NCBI GenBank assembly: GCA_025992855.1
Contig: DAJPGB010000001.1
Coordinates: 806,001-870,000, forward strand
Reading direction: 5' to 3'
Source: Coriobacteriaceae bacterium
GTDB lineage: Bacteria; Actinomycetota; Coriobacteriia; Coriobacteriales; Coriobacteriaceae
DNA: 64,000 bases
Shown: positions 49,814 to 58,906 of the stretch, piece by piece
Numbering within the stretch: position 1 is the first letter of the stretch
Layout of the letters: the number at the start of each line of letters is the position of its first letter
The notes under the pieces: generated by a model
Seen by the model: only the letters and a program-made list of their open reading frames with translations
Told to the model about the DNA's origin: nothing
The model's database searches: none
Program-made: the position numbers and the translations under genes

Positions 49814-51151
49814 ATGAACCAGCAGAACATCGATTACGTACTCCGCTCTGTAGAGCAGCGTGACATCCGCTTTGTGCGTCTGTGGTTTGTCGACATTCTC
49901 GGTCGCCTCAAGAACTTTGCCATCAGCCCCGAGGACCTCGAGGTCGCTTTTGAGGAGGGCATTGGCTTTGACGGCTCGGCTATCGAGGGCTTTGCCACGC
50001 CCGAGGAAGCCGACATGCTCGCGTTCCCCGATGCCTCGACCTTCCAGATTCTGCCGTGGCGCCCGAGCCATAACGGCGTCGCCCGCGTGTTCTGCGACGT
50101 GTGCACTCCCGATCGCAAGCCTTTCGCCGGCGATCCGCGCGATGCCCTGCGCCGTATGTTCCACAAGGCCGAGAAGGCCGGCTACCTGCTCAACGTGGGC
50201 GCCGAGCTGGAGTATTACTACTTCCCCGACGAGCGCACGCCCGAGCCGCTCGACAACGTTGGCTACTTTGACCTTTCGGTGAGCGACGCCGCCCGCGACC
50301 TGCGCCGCAACACGGTCCTTACGCTCGAGAAGATGTCCGTGCCCGTGGAGTACACCTTCCACGCCGCCGGCCGCTCGCAGCACGGCATGAGCCTGCGCCA
50401 TGCCGAGGCCCTGAGCATGTCCGACGCCATCACCACGGCCAAGCTCATCATTAAGCAGCAGGCCTACGAGAGCGGCTGCCACGCTTCCTTTATGCCCAAG
50501 CCGCTGGCGGGCGAGGACGGCAGCGCCATGTTCCTGTGCCAGTCGCTGTTCGACCACGACGGCAACAACGTCTTTTGGGGCGAGGACGACGAGAGGTACC
50601 ATCTCTCCGACGTCGCCAAGCACTACATGGCCGGCATCCTGGCGCACGCGCGCGAGATCAGCGCCATCACCAACCCCACCGTCAACTCGTATAAGCGCAT
50701 CACCACCGGTGGCGACTCCGTGCCGCAGTACGCCACGTGGGGCCTGCGCAACCGCGCGAGCATGGTCCGCATCCCGGTCTACAAGCCCGGCAAGCAGCTG
50801 TCCACGCGCATCGAGCTTCGCAGCCCCGACCCCATGGCCAACCCGTACCTGGTCAACACCGTCACGCTGGCGGCTGGTCTCGATGGCATCGAGCGCAAGC
50901 TGGAGCTTCCGCCCGAGGCCACGGCCGAGACGCTCAAGCTCAACGGTCGCCAGATGCTCGAGGCAGGCTACACGCCGCTGCCGCGCTCGCTCAAAGAGGC
51001 ACTTGACGTGTTTGAGGACTCGCAGTTTATGAAGGATGCCCTCGGCGAGCACATCCACAGCTTCTTCCTTAAAAAGAAGCGCGACGAGTGGCATAAGTTC
51101 GAGTCCACGATCACCGAGTGGGAGATCAAGCACTACCTGGCGAACTCCTAA
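49814..51151 (+). CDS. glnA: Glutamine synthetase type I homologue with altered metal site
   Basis: This 445-residue protein is GSI-like over its full length: GFDGSAIEGF loop, AELEYYYF (Glu131, Glu133), MPKPL, NPTVNSYKR, RNRASMVRIP and RIELRSPDPMANPYL. However, the usual HHE..QHE segment reads HAAGRSQHGMS, so two metal-ligand Glu positions are Ala184 and Gly191, and the GMH histidine is Phe240. It may be a diverged ligase or regulatory homologue, or use other ligands. The next gene is a GlnR-like regulator. Confidence 0.8.
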   Translation: MNQQNIDYVLRSVEQRDIRFVRLWFVDILGRLKNFAISPEDLEVAFEEGIGFDGSAIEGFATPEEADMLAFPDASTFQILPWRPSHNGVARVFCDVCTPDRKPFAGDPRDALRRMFHKAEKAGYLLNVGAELEYYYFPDERTPEPLDNVGYFDLSVSDAARDLRRNTVLTLEKMSVPVEYTFHAAGRSQHGMSLRHAEALSMSDAITTAKLIIKQQAYESGCHASFMPKPLAGEDGSAMFLCQSLFDHDGNNVFWGEDDERYHLSDVAKHYMAGILAHAREISAITNPTVNSYKRITTGGDSVPQYATWGLRNRASMVRIPVYKPGKQLSTRIELRSPDPMANPYLVNTVTLAAGLDGIERKLELPPEATAETLKLNGRQMLEAGYTPLPRSLKEALDVFEDSQFMKDALGEHIHSFFLKKKRDEWHKFESTITEWEIKHYLANS

Positions 51152-51201
51152 TCGCGCTGGCTTGTCCCAGTACGATTGAGCTCATTTCTTTGGAGGCCGA
51201 T

Positions 51202-51864
51202 ATGTCCGAAAAGAGTGCCCTGTTCATGGCGCGCACGACGCGCTTCCACGAGTTTGCCCGCAGCCTGACGACCACCCTGGGTGTCGAGGTGAGCCTGGCC
51301 ACTCCCGATTCGCCGACTGCGGCGCACGACTTTGACCTGCTGATCCTCGATTCCGACGGCATCCGCAGCGACCGTATCGATCAGATTGCCAAGTGGCTCG
51401 ACGATCGCGGCGGCGTTCCCATGCTGGTGATTGTCGACGACGAGGCGCTCGGCACCCTGCGCCTGCCGAATCACGCGCATGCCGACTTCGTATGCCCCAC
51501 GGCGACGCCCAACGAGCTCAAAGCTCGTGCGCAGCGCCTGATGGGCGAGGAGGAGACCGTCACCGCCGACGATGTGCTCAACATCGATAACCTCGAGATC
51601 AACCTGGCCACCTACCAGGTGACGCTCGACGATGAGCCCATCGACCTGACGCTGATGGAGTACTCGCTGCTGAGCTTTTTGGCGACGCATCCTAACCGCG
51701 CCTACAGCCGCGAAGTGCTGCTGCACCGCGTATGGGGCTTCGAGTACTGCGGCGGCACGCGTACCGTCGACGTGCACATCCGACGCATCCGCTCCAAGGT
51801 GGGCCCGCAGATCGCGGCGCACATCACCACCGTCCGCGGCGTGGGCTATCTGTTTAAGGACTAG
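51202..51864 (+). CDS. glnR: Orphan OmpR-type regulator, GlnR-like
   Basis: This 220-residue protein has an atypical receiver domain (LLILDSDGI keeps one Asp, but the acidic pair at the start and the conserved Lys near CPTATP are absent) and a C-terminal winged helix (LTLMEYSLLSFLATHPNRAYSREVLLHRVWG, RTVDVHIRRIRSK, TVRGVGYLF). No histidine kinase is adjacent. An orphan OmpR protein with a degenerate phosphorylation pocket next to glnA matches actinobacterial GlnR. TGGAGG precedes the ATG at 51202. Confidence 0.75.
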   Translation: MSEKSALFMARTTRFHEFARSLTTTLGVEVSLATPDSPTAAHDFDLLILDSDGIRSDRIDQIAKWLDDRGGVPMLVIVDDEALGTLRLPNHAHADFVCPTATPNELKARAQRLMGEEETVTADDVLNIDNLEINLATYQVTLDDEPIDLTLMEYSLLSFLATHPNRAYSREVLLHRVWGFEYCGGTRTVDVHIRRIRSKVGPQIAAHITTVRGVGYLFKD

Positions 51865-51868
51865 ATTT

Positions 51869-51906
51869 CCACCATAAAGGGGACAGGCACCTTTTGTGGT
51901 GGTTTT
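51869..51906 (+). terminator. Terminator after the GlnR-like gene
   Basis: CCACCATAAAGG pairs with CCTTTTGTGGTGG across nine bases, followed by TTTT. Confidence 0.8.
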
Positions 51907-52020
51907 ACCGCAGGTACGGGTCCCTTTCGGGTTTGCAACAGTACTTAAGCCTTCCTAAAAGATTGCGTTCTCATACACGTGCACCCGCATATTGGGGTAC
52001 AACTCAACGTGAACAATGAT

Positions 52021-52047
52021 GGCCCGCCACATGTTTGGCGGGCCTTT
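52021..52047 (+). terminator. Terminator-like hairpin in the htrA leader
   Basis: GGCCCGCCA pairs with TGGCGGGCC across six bases and is followed by TTT, 27 bases before the start codon. It could end upstream transcripts or control htrA. Confidence 0.55.
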
Positions 52048-52073
52048 GGTTATTAGACGAAAGGATCGCAGCT

Positions 52074-53549
52074 ATGAGCGAGTACGATTCCCAGCGTCCC
52101 CAGGATGCGGGCAACGCCGGCGAGACTCAACAGCAGCCGCGCGTGCAGGTGGAGTCGACGCCTGCCGGCGGCAACAACATTCCCTATGTGCAGGCCTACG
52201 ACACGCAGACCGGCCAGCCGCTGGGTGGCCAGCAGGTCGTGAACAAGCACACGGTGGTCAAGACCAAGACCAAAAAGCTGCCGATCTTTATTACGGCGCT
52301 CGCCGGCTGCGCGTGCGGCGCCCTGCTGGTCATCGCACTTATCATGAGCGGCACGCTCGATATCGGCGGCGGCAAGAATGCCGTGACGGCGGGTGCTTCG
52401 GGTTCGTCGACGCAAAAGATCACGATCGACTCCGAGGACACCACGCTGGCCGAGGCCGTCTCTGCCAAGGCACTGCCCTCCGTGGTCTCCATTACCGCTA
52501 CTTCGAGCGGCAGCCAGAGTGGTTCGCTTTCGCAGTCCGCTGACGAGTCGGACAGCTCGGGTAGCGTCGGCTCGGGCGTGGTGCTCGATACCGAGGGCCA
52601 CATCCTCACTAACAACCACGTGGTCGACGGCTACGACCAGTACGTGGTGACCATGGACGACGGCGCCACCCACGAGGCCGAGTTCGTGGGCAACGATGCC
52701 TCGAGCGACCTCGCCGTCATCAAGCTCAAGGACGCCGACGCCTCCAAGCTCACCCCGATCGAGATCGGTGACTCCTCCAAGCTCAACGTTGGCGAGTGGG
52801 TCATGGCGATCGGCTCGCCGTTCGGCAACGAGCAGTCTGTCTCCACGGGTATTGTGTCAGCGCTCTATCGCTCCACGGCCATGAGCTCTACCAGCGGCAA
52901 CACCATCTATGCCAACATGATTCAGACCGATGCCGCCATCAACCCGGGCAACTCCGGCGGCGCGCTCGTCAACGATAACGGCGAGCTCGTGGGTATCAAT
53001 TCGCTCATCGAGAGCTATTCGGGCTCTAGCTCGGGCGTGGGCTTTGCCATTCCGGTCAACTACGCCAAGAACATTGCCGACCAGATTATCGACGGCAAGA
53101 CGCCGGTTCATCCGTACCTGGGTGCCACGCTCTCGAGCGTCAACGCGCTCAACGCCCGCACCAACAAGCTGAGCACCGATAGCGGCGCGTATGTGGCGAG
53201 CGTTGTCGAGGACGGCCCCGCTGCCAAGGCCGGCATCCAGGAGGGCGACGTCATCACCAAGCTGGGTGACGACGAGATCACGAGTGCTGACGGCCTGATC
53301 ATTGCGCTGCGTAGCCACGAGGTGGGCGAGAAGGTCGAGATCACACTCGTGCGCGGCAAGGAAGAGAAGAAGGTCACCGTCGAGCTGGGTTCCGACGAGG
53401 AGCTGCAGAACCAGCAGCAGGACGACAGCTCGACTGACACCGGCAACGGCGGCATCACCGACGAGCAGCTGCGCCAGTACCTGGAGGAGCTGCTGGGCCA
53501 GCAGGGTCAGGGTCAAGGCCAGGGTCAGGGTTACGGCCAGGGATTCTAG
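52074..53549 (+). CDS. HtrA/DegP-family serine protease with PDZ domain
   Basis: This 491-residue protein has a ~60-residue polar cytoplasmic N-terminus, one membrane helix (about 63-86), a trypsin-like domain with His in TNNHVVDG (near 181), Asp in SSDLAVIKL (near 212) and Ser in NPGNSGGAL (near 292), and a PDZ domain (about 350-440). The C-terminus is a low-complexity GQGQ tail. It would degrade or refold damaged proteins at the outer face of the membrane. GAAAGGATC precedes the ATG. Confidence 0.92.
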   Translation: MSEYDSQRPQDAGNAGETQQQPRVQVESTPAGGNNIPYVQAYDTQTGQPLGGQQVVNKHTVVKTKTKKLPIFITALAGCACGALLVIALIMSGTLDIGGGKNAVTAGASGSSTQKITIDSEDTTLAEAVSAKALPSVVSITATSSGSQSGSLSQSADESDSSGSVGSGVVLDTEGHILTNNHVVDGYDQYVVTMDDGATHEAEFVGNDASSDLAVIKLKDADASKLTPIEIGDSSKLNVGEWVMAIGSPFGNEQSVSTGIVSALYRSTAMSSTSGNTIYANMIQTDAAINPGNSGGALVNDNGELVGINSLIESYSGSSSGVGFAIPVNYAKNIADQIIDGKTPVHPYLGATLSSVNALNARTNKLSTDSGAYVASVVEDGPAAKAGIQEGDVITKLGDDEITSADGLIIALRSHEVGEKVEITLVRGKEEKKVTVELGSDEELQNQQQDDSSTDTGNGGITDEQLRQYLEELLGQQGQGQGQGQGYGQGF

Positions 53550-53575
53550 CGAGCCGTTTCGCACACATTAAAGCC

Positions 53576-53614
53576 AGAGGGGCTGTCCCGCCATGCGCGA
53601 GACAGCCCCTCTTT
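53576..53614 (+). terminator. Terminator after htrA
   Basis: AGAGGGGCTGTC pairs perfectly with GACAGCCCCTCT, followed by TT. Confidence 0.88.
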
Positions 53615-53687
53615 CCATAATGATCCCCCGGGGACGGAGGAAAACGGATCATTTTGAGCTGGCGAGCAGCTTTGTTTGGAAGGGCCT

Positions 53688-53890
53688 GGACAGTTAGTTC
53701 AGATACGTATAAATCTGGGGCAGTCTGGGATGTGTTTTGAGCTGTTTTGGGATTGAGATAGAGCTTGAATGGGTGTTTCAAAGGGAGAGCGGGACGTTTA
53801 CATGGTCTCTAGAAGTCCAAATTAGCTGAAATAGGGCTATTCGTGTCCGATCTGGCTCGCAGATTTATACGTATCTGAACTAACTGTCCA
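53688..53890. repeat. 203-bp element with perfect 30-bp terminal inverted repeats
   Basis: Bases 53688-53717 (starting GGACAGTTAGTTCAGATACG) are exactly inverted at 53861-53890. The 143-base interior has no credible gene. It sits in the gap between htrA and ligA. Confidence 0.88.
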
Positions 53891-53998
53891 CCCCGATCCG
53901 ACGGCTGCCGATTCGGTGCGGTTTGAGACCGCTATTCGGCCCCATCGCGACCGGTGGTACTCTTGTATCCGTTTGAAATCGAGCGAAGGAGTGCCGCT

Positions 53999-56227
53999 AT
54001 GGAGCAATCGAGCCTGTTTGGTGACGGCGTGGACATCGATACCGAAACGCCCACGAGCGCGGATGCCACCGCACCGACCGATGCCCGCGCCAAGGCAGCA
54101 GCGCGCGCGGCCGAGTTGCGCCACGAGCTCGACTACCATGCCTACCGCTACTACATGCTCGATGCTCCCGAGATTACGGACGCCGCCTTCGACAAAATGC
54201 TCGTTGAGCTGCAGGAAATCGAGGCGGCCTATCCCGATCTGGTGACGCCCGACAGCTATACCCAGCGCGTGGGCGGCTACGTGAGCGAACAGTTTACGCC
54301 GGTCACGCACATGGCACGCATGTATTCCATGGACGATGCCATGGATCTGGACGAGCTCGACGCATGGCTCCAGCGCACCGAGGATGCGCTCGGCGCCGGC
54401 AGCGTCACCTATACCTGTGAGCTCAAGATCGACGGCCTGGGCGTGGCGCTTACCTACCAGAACGGCACCTTTGTGCGCGCGGCTACGCGCGGCGACGGCA
54501 CCACGGGCGAGGACGTTTCGCTCAACGTGCGCACCATCAAGGACGTGCCCATGCACCTGTCCGAGCCGGCACTCGCCCACATGGGCGCCGATCGCGAGCG
54601 TACCATCGAGGTGCGCGGTGAGGTCTACATGCCCAAGGGCAGCTTTGTACGCCTGAACGATGAGGCCGATGCCGAGGGCCGCGACCCCTTCGCCAACCCG
54701 CGCAACGCCGCCGCCGGATCCCTGCGCCAAAAGGATCCCAAGATCACGGCGCGTCGCGACCTCGCTACCTTTATCTACGCCATCGCCGATACCGATCCGC
54801 TGCACGTCCATAGCCAGCGCGAGTTCCTTGACTGGCTGCGCAGCGCCGGCTTTAGCGTCAACCCCAACGTGGCCCGCTGTGCCACGCCGGCCGAGGTCCA
54901 CGAGTTCTGCGCCCAGGCGCTTGAGCATCGCGGCGACCTGGACTACGACATCGACGGCGTGGTCGTAAAGGTCGACGCCTTCCAGCAGCAGCTCGACCTG
55001 GGCTTTACCGCCCGTGCGCCGCGCTGGGCCATCGCCTTTAAGTTCCCGCCCGAGGAAAAGCAGACCGTCCTGCGCGAGATCCGCATCCAGGTTGGCCGCA
55101 CCGGCGTGCTCACGCCGGTCGCGGAGTTCGATCCGGTGACGGTCGCCGGCTCCACCATCGCGCGCGCCACGCTGCACAACATCGACGAGATCCGCCGCAA
55201 AAACGTGCGCGAGGGCGACACCATCATCGTGCACAAGGCGGGCGACGTGATCCCCGAGGTCGTGGGTCCGGTGCTCGACAAGCGCCCGGTCGATTCGGTC
55301 GACTGGCACATGCCCGAGGTCTGCCCTGTCTGCGGCAGCCCGGTCGTGCACGAGGACGGCGAGGTCGCCTACCGCTGCGTCTCCATCGACTGCCCCGCGC
55401 AGCTCAAGGAGCGCTTGCTCCACTGGGTGAGCCGCGGCTGCATGGACGTCGACGGCCTGGGCGACGAGATCGTCGACAAGATGATCGCCGCCGGCCTGAT
55501 CCACGATGTCGCCGATTTCTATCAGCTTACGGTCGACGACATCGCCAGCCTGGACACGGGCCGCGTGTACGCGAGCTCCAACAGCAAAAAGGGCGTGAAG
55601 AGGGGCGATCCCATTCCGGTTGGTCTCAAGACGGCCGAGAAGATCGTCGCCGAGCTCAACAAGTCCAAGACTCAGCCGCTCGGTCGTGTGCTGTTTGCCC
55701 TGGGTATCCGCCACGTGGGTAAGAGCGTGGGCGAGGTCATCGCCGAGCGATTCCTGTCGATCGACAAGCTCATCCTGGCGAGCGAAGAGGACATTGCCGA
55801 GTGCGAGGGCATCGGTCCCAAGATCGCGGCGAGCGTCAAGCAGTTCCTGGCCGTGCCCGAGAACCTCGCCGTGCTGGAACGCCTGCGTCAGGCGGGCCTG
55901 TCGCTCGAGGTTGACTTGGGCGCCGCACATGCGCAGGCCGCAGCCGATGCCGGCGTAGCGGGCGAGCTCGCCGATGCGCAGCCGCTCGCGGGCCTGACGT
56001 TTGTGCTGACCGGTACGCTCGTAAACCGCACGCGCGACGAGGCGGGTGCCGCGCTCAAGGTGCTTGGCGCCAAGGTCTCGGGCAGCGTGTCGAAGAAGAC
56101 GAGCTACCTGGTCGCAGGTCCCAAGGCGGGCTCCAAGCTCACCAAGGCCGAGCAGCTCGGCGTGCCCGTGCTGGATGAGGACGCGCTCGAACAGATTCTC
56201 GCTACCGGTCAGGTGCCAGAGGCGTAA
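53999..56227 (+). CDS. ligA: NAD-dependent DNA ligase
   Basis: This 742-residue protein has the Ia domain (YHAYRYYMLDAPEITDAAFD), adenylation motif ELKIDGLGVAL with the catalytic Lys near residue 142, OB fold, a four-Cys zinc finger (CPVCG..CVSIDC near 441-464), HhH repeats and a C-terminal BRCT domain (from about 662). It seals nicks in replication and repair. AAGGAG precedes the ATG at 53999. The first ~35 residues form an extra Ala/Thr-rich extension. Confidence 0.97.
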   Translation: MEQSSLFGDGVDIDTETPTSADATAPTDARAKAAARAAELRHELDYHAYRYYMLDAPEITDAAFDKMLVELQEIEAAYPDLVTPDSYTQRVGGYVSEQFTPVTHMARMYSMDDAMDLDELDAWLQRTEDALGAGSVTYTCELKIDGLGVALTYQNGTFVRAATRGDGTTGEDVSLNVRTIKDVPMHLSEPALAHMGADRERTIEVRGEVYMPKGSFVRLNDEADAEGRDPFANPRNAAAGSLRQKDPKITARRDLATFIYAIADTDPLHVHSQREFLDWLRSAGFSVNPNVARCATPAEVHEFCAQALEHRGDLDYDIDGVVVKVDAFQQQLDLGFTARAPRWAIAFKFPPEEKQTVLREIRIQVGRTGVLTPVAEFDPVTVAGSTIARATLHNIDEIRRKNVREGDTIIVHKAGDVIPEVVGPVLDKRPVDSVDWHMPEVCPVCGSPVVHEDGEVAYRCVSIDCPAQLKERLLHWVSRGCMDVDGLGDEIVDKMIAAGLIHDVADFYQLTVDDIASLDTGRVYASSNSKKGVKRGDPIPVGLKTAEKIVAELNKSKTQPLGRVLFALGIRHVGKSVGEVIAERFLSIDKLILASEEDIAECEGIGPKIAASVKQFLAVPENLAVLERLRQAGLSLEVDLGAAHAQAAADAGVAGELADAQPLAGLTFVLTGTLVNRTRDEAGAALKVLGAKVSGSVSKKTSYLVAGPKAGSKLTKAEQLGVPVLDEDALEQILATGQVPEA

Positions 56228-56406
56228 TGGATATCGAGAACCACAATTACTCGCAGGCGGAAGGGCACACGAGGCGCTCCCAAACGCAGGCAAAAGAGCA
56301 CCTGATGGCGCGAATTCGCGTTGCCGAGCGCGAGCGCGCGGCAGGCACATCTCGCGATGCATTTGAGGCGTTGGCCGAGCTAGAAGCGAAGCTCGGTCTA
56401 GCCTAG
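56227..56406 (+). CDS. Small hypothetical protein coupled to ligA
   Basis: A 59-residue ORF starts at the TAATG junction with the ligA stop and is rich in charged residues (EHLMARIRVAERERAAG, FEALAELEAKLGLA), probably all helical. It resembles no family I recognise, though size and composition recall small antitoxin-like proteins. The last nine bases overlap the convergent MerR gene. Confidence 0.5.
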   Translation: MDIENHNYSQAEGHTRRSQTQAKEHLMARIRVAERERAAGTSRDAFEALAELEAKLGLA

Positions 56407-57243
56407 CGACACAGGCACCGTGATCTGCGTCACGTAGGTCGCCGGATCGTCGCTGATGATGTCGTCGATGAGGGCGATTTCGCGCGAGGGGCCGGCGGGG
56501 GACAGGTTGTGCTCGCGCATGTAATCGAGTAAGCGCTCGTAGCGCGGAGCCGCCTGCCCGTGCGTGCCACGGAAGCTGACCGTCAGGCAGCGCGCGGCGG
56601 GCCGAACTTCGACGTCCCCTAGGTAGTCGTCCGTGTCATCCAACAGCAGAAAGACCTCGTCATAGCCATCAAAGTCGCCGGCGGCAAGGCGTTCGGGTGA
56701 GATGCCCACGCCCAGATTGCCTAGATACGCAAACGTTTCGTGCTGCCCCTGCTGCAGTTGGCGGATATGCCACCCAAGCGCATAAGCGTCGGTGGGGTTG
56801 ACGCGCTCATGCAGCACGGCGCAGCGAAGTTCGGGCGCCTCGATTTCGCGGATGGTATCGAGCTCGGCATGCAAAGCGTCGTGCAACAAGGCAAGCCGCT
56901 GGTCGATCTTGCGCGACATGCGCTCCAGCTCGCGTCGTTTATGCTCAATTAACTCCTGCTGCCGGGTCAGCTGCCGCTGCATTAAATCCATGTCGCGCGT
57001 AGTGACAAACTCGCGAATCTGCGCCAGCGGCAAGTCGAGAACGCGCAGGTTGCCGATGGTGTTGAGGGTGGAGAGCTGCCGCGATCCGTAGTAGCGGTAC
57101 CCACTCGCCGGATCGACATATGCTGGCTCTAACAGCCCCATCTGCTCGTAATGACGCAGTGTGCCCACGCTCAAATTGAGCAGGCGCGCCACCTCGCCAA
57201 TGCGGAGCAGGCCCTCGGTGTGTTCGCTTGGCATGTCGGTCAC
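56398..57243 (-). CDS. MerR-family regulator with GyrI-like effector domain
   Basis: This 281-residue protein has a MerR headpiece (LLRIGEVARLLNLSVGTLRHYEQMGLLEPAYVDPASGYRYYGSRQL), a coiled coil (about 80-125) and a C-terminal GyrI-like small-molecule domain, as in BmrR. The GTG at 57243 lies seven bases after AAAGGAG. It sits downstream of a MATE exporter gene on the same strand and is the likely activator of that exporter. Confidence 0.88.
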   Translation of the reverse strand: MTDMPSEHTEGLLRIGEVARLLNLSVGTLRHYEQMGLLEPAYVDPASGYRYYGSRQLSTLNTIGNLRVLDLPLAQIREFVTTRDMDLMQRQLTRQQELIEHKRRELERMSRKIDQRLALLHDALHAELDTIREIEAPELRCAVLHERVNPTDAYALGWHIRQLQQGQHETFAYLGNLGVGISPERLAAGDFDGYDEVFLLLDDTDDYLGDVEVRPAARCLTVSFRGTHGQAAPRYERLLDYMREHNLSPAGPSREIALIDDIISDDPATYVTQITVPVSLG

Positions 57244-57298
57244 AGGACCGCTCCTTTCGGTAAAAACAGGGGAGAGGTGCTAGGCATGCGTCGCCCCG

Positions 57299-58645
57299 CT
57301 ACGCTACCAGTTTGTCAAAAGCCCCACGGCGGTTGAGCACGGTAAATGCAATCACGCAGATGACCGCCGACAAAATCGATCCGCATGGCGAGGCGATGCC
57401 CATGGGAAACAGCGTGTCGGAATAGGCGTTCGACAGCAGCCACGCACCGGGCACGCGAATGAGCGCCACCGCCAGCACGTTGTGAGCAAAGCCGATGTAG
57501 CTCTTGCCATACGCAGCGAAAAAGCCGCTAAAGCAAATGTGAATGCCGGCAAAGATTGCGTCGAAAATATAGCTGCGCATATAGCCGGTACCGGCGGTGA
57601 CTACTGCAGCGTCCTTGGCAAAAAAGCCGATAAACGCCGGCGCCACCAGCCACATCAGTACCGTGATCAGGCAGCCGTATACTACCGAGATTGTCATGGC
57701 ATCCTTGAGCACCTGACGCGCGCGGTCGCCCTTGCCCGCGCCGGCGTTTTGCGCCGTGAGCGCGCTGACGGTGGCACCCATGGAACTCGGCACAATGAAC
57801 AAAAAGCTGATCATCTTTTCGACCAGGCCCACGGCGGCGGCGTCGACCAGACCGCGGTGGTTGGCGATGACGGTGATAAACATAAACGCCACCTGGATGC
57901 AGCCGTCCTGCACGGCCACGGGCACGCCGATCTTAAGAATGCTGCCGAGCACCTCGGACTGGGGGCGCAGGTCGCTGCGCTTAACGTGGATGTTTGTGCG
58001 ACGGCTCTTGAGCCACACGAGCGCGAGGGCAACGCTGGCTGTCTGCGCGGTCACCGTGCCGAGCGCCGCGCCCACGGGGCCGAGCCCCATGTGGCCGATA
58101 AACAGAAAATCAAGCGCGATATTAATGATGCACGCCACGCCGATCACGTACATGGGCGAGCGCGAATCGCCCAGCCCGCGAAAGATGGCCGAAAGAATGT
58201 TGTACGCGGCGATAAAGGGAATGCCGATAAAGCAGATACGCAGGTAGGCGGCAGTGCCTTCGACCGCTTCGGCCGGCGTGCCAATGAGTGCCACGATCTG
58301 CGGACACAGTGCGAGCAGGGCAGCGGCCAGCACCACCGAGACACCCATAAAGAGCGTGATGGTGTTGCCGATGGCGGTCTCGGCGCGGTCGAAGCGGCGC
58401 GAGCCCACGGCGTGGCCGACGATGACCGTCGTGCCCATGGCCAGGCCCACGAGCGTCACGGTAATGATATAGAGCGTCTGTGCGCCATTGCCTACGGCGG
58501 TGATGCCGGCGGCGCCGCTAAACTGCCCCATCATGTACAGGTCGGCCATGCCGTAGAGCATCTGCAAAAAGTACGAGAGCATATAAGGTAGGGCAAAGAC
58601 CGCGATGGTCTTAAGGACATTGCCGTGTGTGAGGTCGTGTTCCAT
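57299..58645 (-). CDS. MATE-family efflux protein
   Basis: This 448-residue protein has 12 membrane segments and typical MatE stretches (ALPYMLSYFLQMLYGMADLYMMGQFSGAAGITAVGNG, GLGDSRSPMYV, QNAGAGKGDRARQVL). It would export drugs or other cations using an ion gradient. The MerR gene follows 55 bases on. The ribosome binding site is weak. Confidence 0.92.
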   Translation of the reverse strand: MEHDLTHGNVLKTIAVFALPYMLSYFLQMLYGMADLYMMGQFSGAAGITAVGNGAQTLYIITVTLVGLAMGTTVIVGHAVGSRRFDRAETAIGNTITLFMGVSVVLAAALLALCPQIVALIGTPAEAVEGTAAYLRICFIGIPFIAAYNILSAIFRGLGDSRSPMYVIGVACIINIALDFLFIGHMGLGPVGAALGTVTAQTASVALALVWLKSRRTNIHVKRSDLRPQSEVLGSILKIGVPVAVQDGCIQVAFMFITVIANHRGLVDAAAVGLVEKMISFLFIVPSSMGATVSALTAQNAGAGKGDRARQVLKDAMTISVVYGCLITVLMWLVAPAFIGFFAKDAAVVTAGTGYMRSYIFDAIFAGIHICFSGFFAAYGKSYIGFAHNVLAVALIRVPGAWLLSNAYSDTLFPMGIASPCGSILSAVICVIAFTVLNRRGAFDKLVA

Positions 58646-58697
58646 GGGCGGGGCGCTTTCTGGCTTAGTTCGTTTACGTACCAGTGTAGTGAAAACC

Positions 58698-58718
58698 CTA
58701 CAACGATTGTAGAGTCAA
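58698..58718 (-). promoter_or_regulatory. MerR-type dyad upstream of the MATE gene
   Basis: CTACAACGATTGTAG (58698-58712) is a perfect dyad with a CGA centre. On the minus strand it directly follows TTGACT, a -35-like box, as in MerR-controlled promoters. Confidence 0.6.
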
Positions 58719-58818
58719 GATTTGTGTTGGCAGCGGGGCGAAAAAGTCACGCTCGCGTTTATTTCTAATTGAATACGGACGTGCGCCCTGCGAGCATAAA
58801 GCCTGCGCCAACCTTACA

Positions 58819-58867
58819 GAAATCGATTTCGGAGCACTTGACACCGCTGCACGGCGCGCCATAATAC
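58819..58867 (+). promoter_or_regulatory. ABC exporter promoter with upstream palindrome
   Basis: TTGACA (58838-58843) and CATAAT (58860-58865) are spaced by 16 bases. The perfect palindrome GAAATCGATTTC (58819-58830), similar to the kdg operator core, lies just upstream. Confidence 0.65.
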
Positions 58868-58906
58868 GTAGGTTTGCGAACAATGTTTGATGGGGGATGA
58901 ACCTGC

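Noticed and set aside
53837..56362. 841-codon antisense frame opposite ligA
   Set aside because: It is antisense to ligA, has no recognisable motif and runs through the inverted-repeat element.
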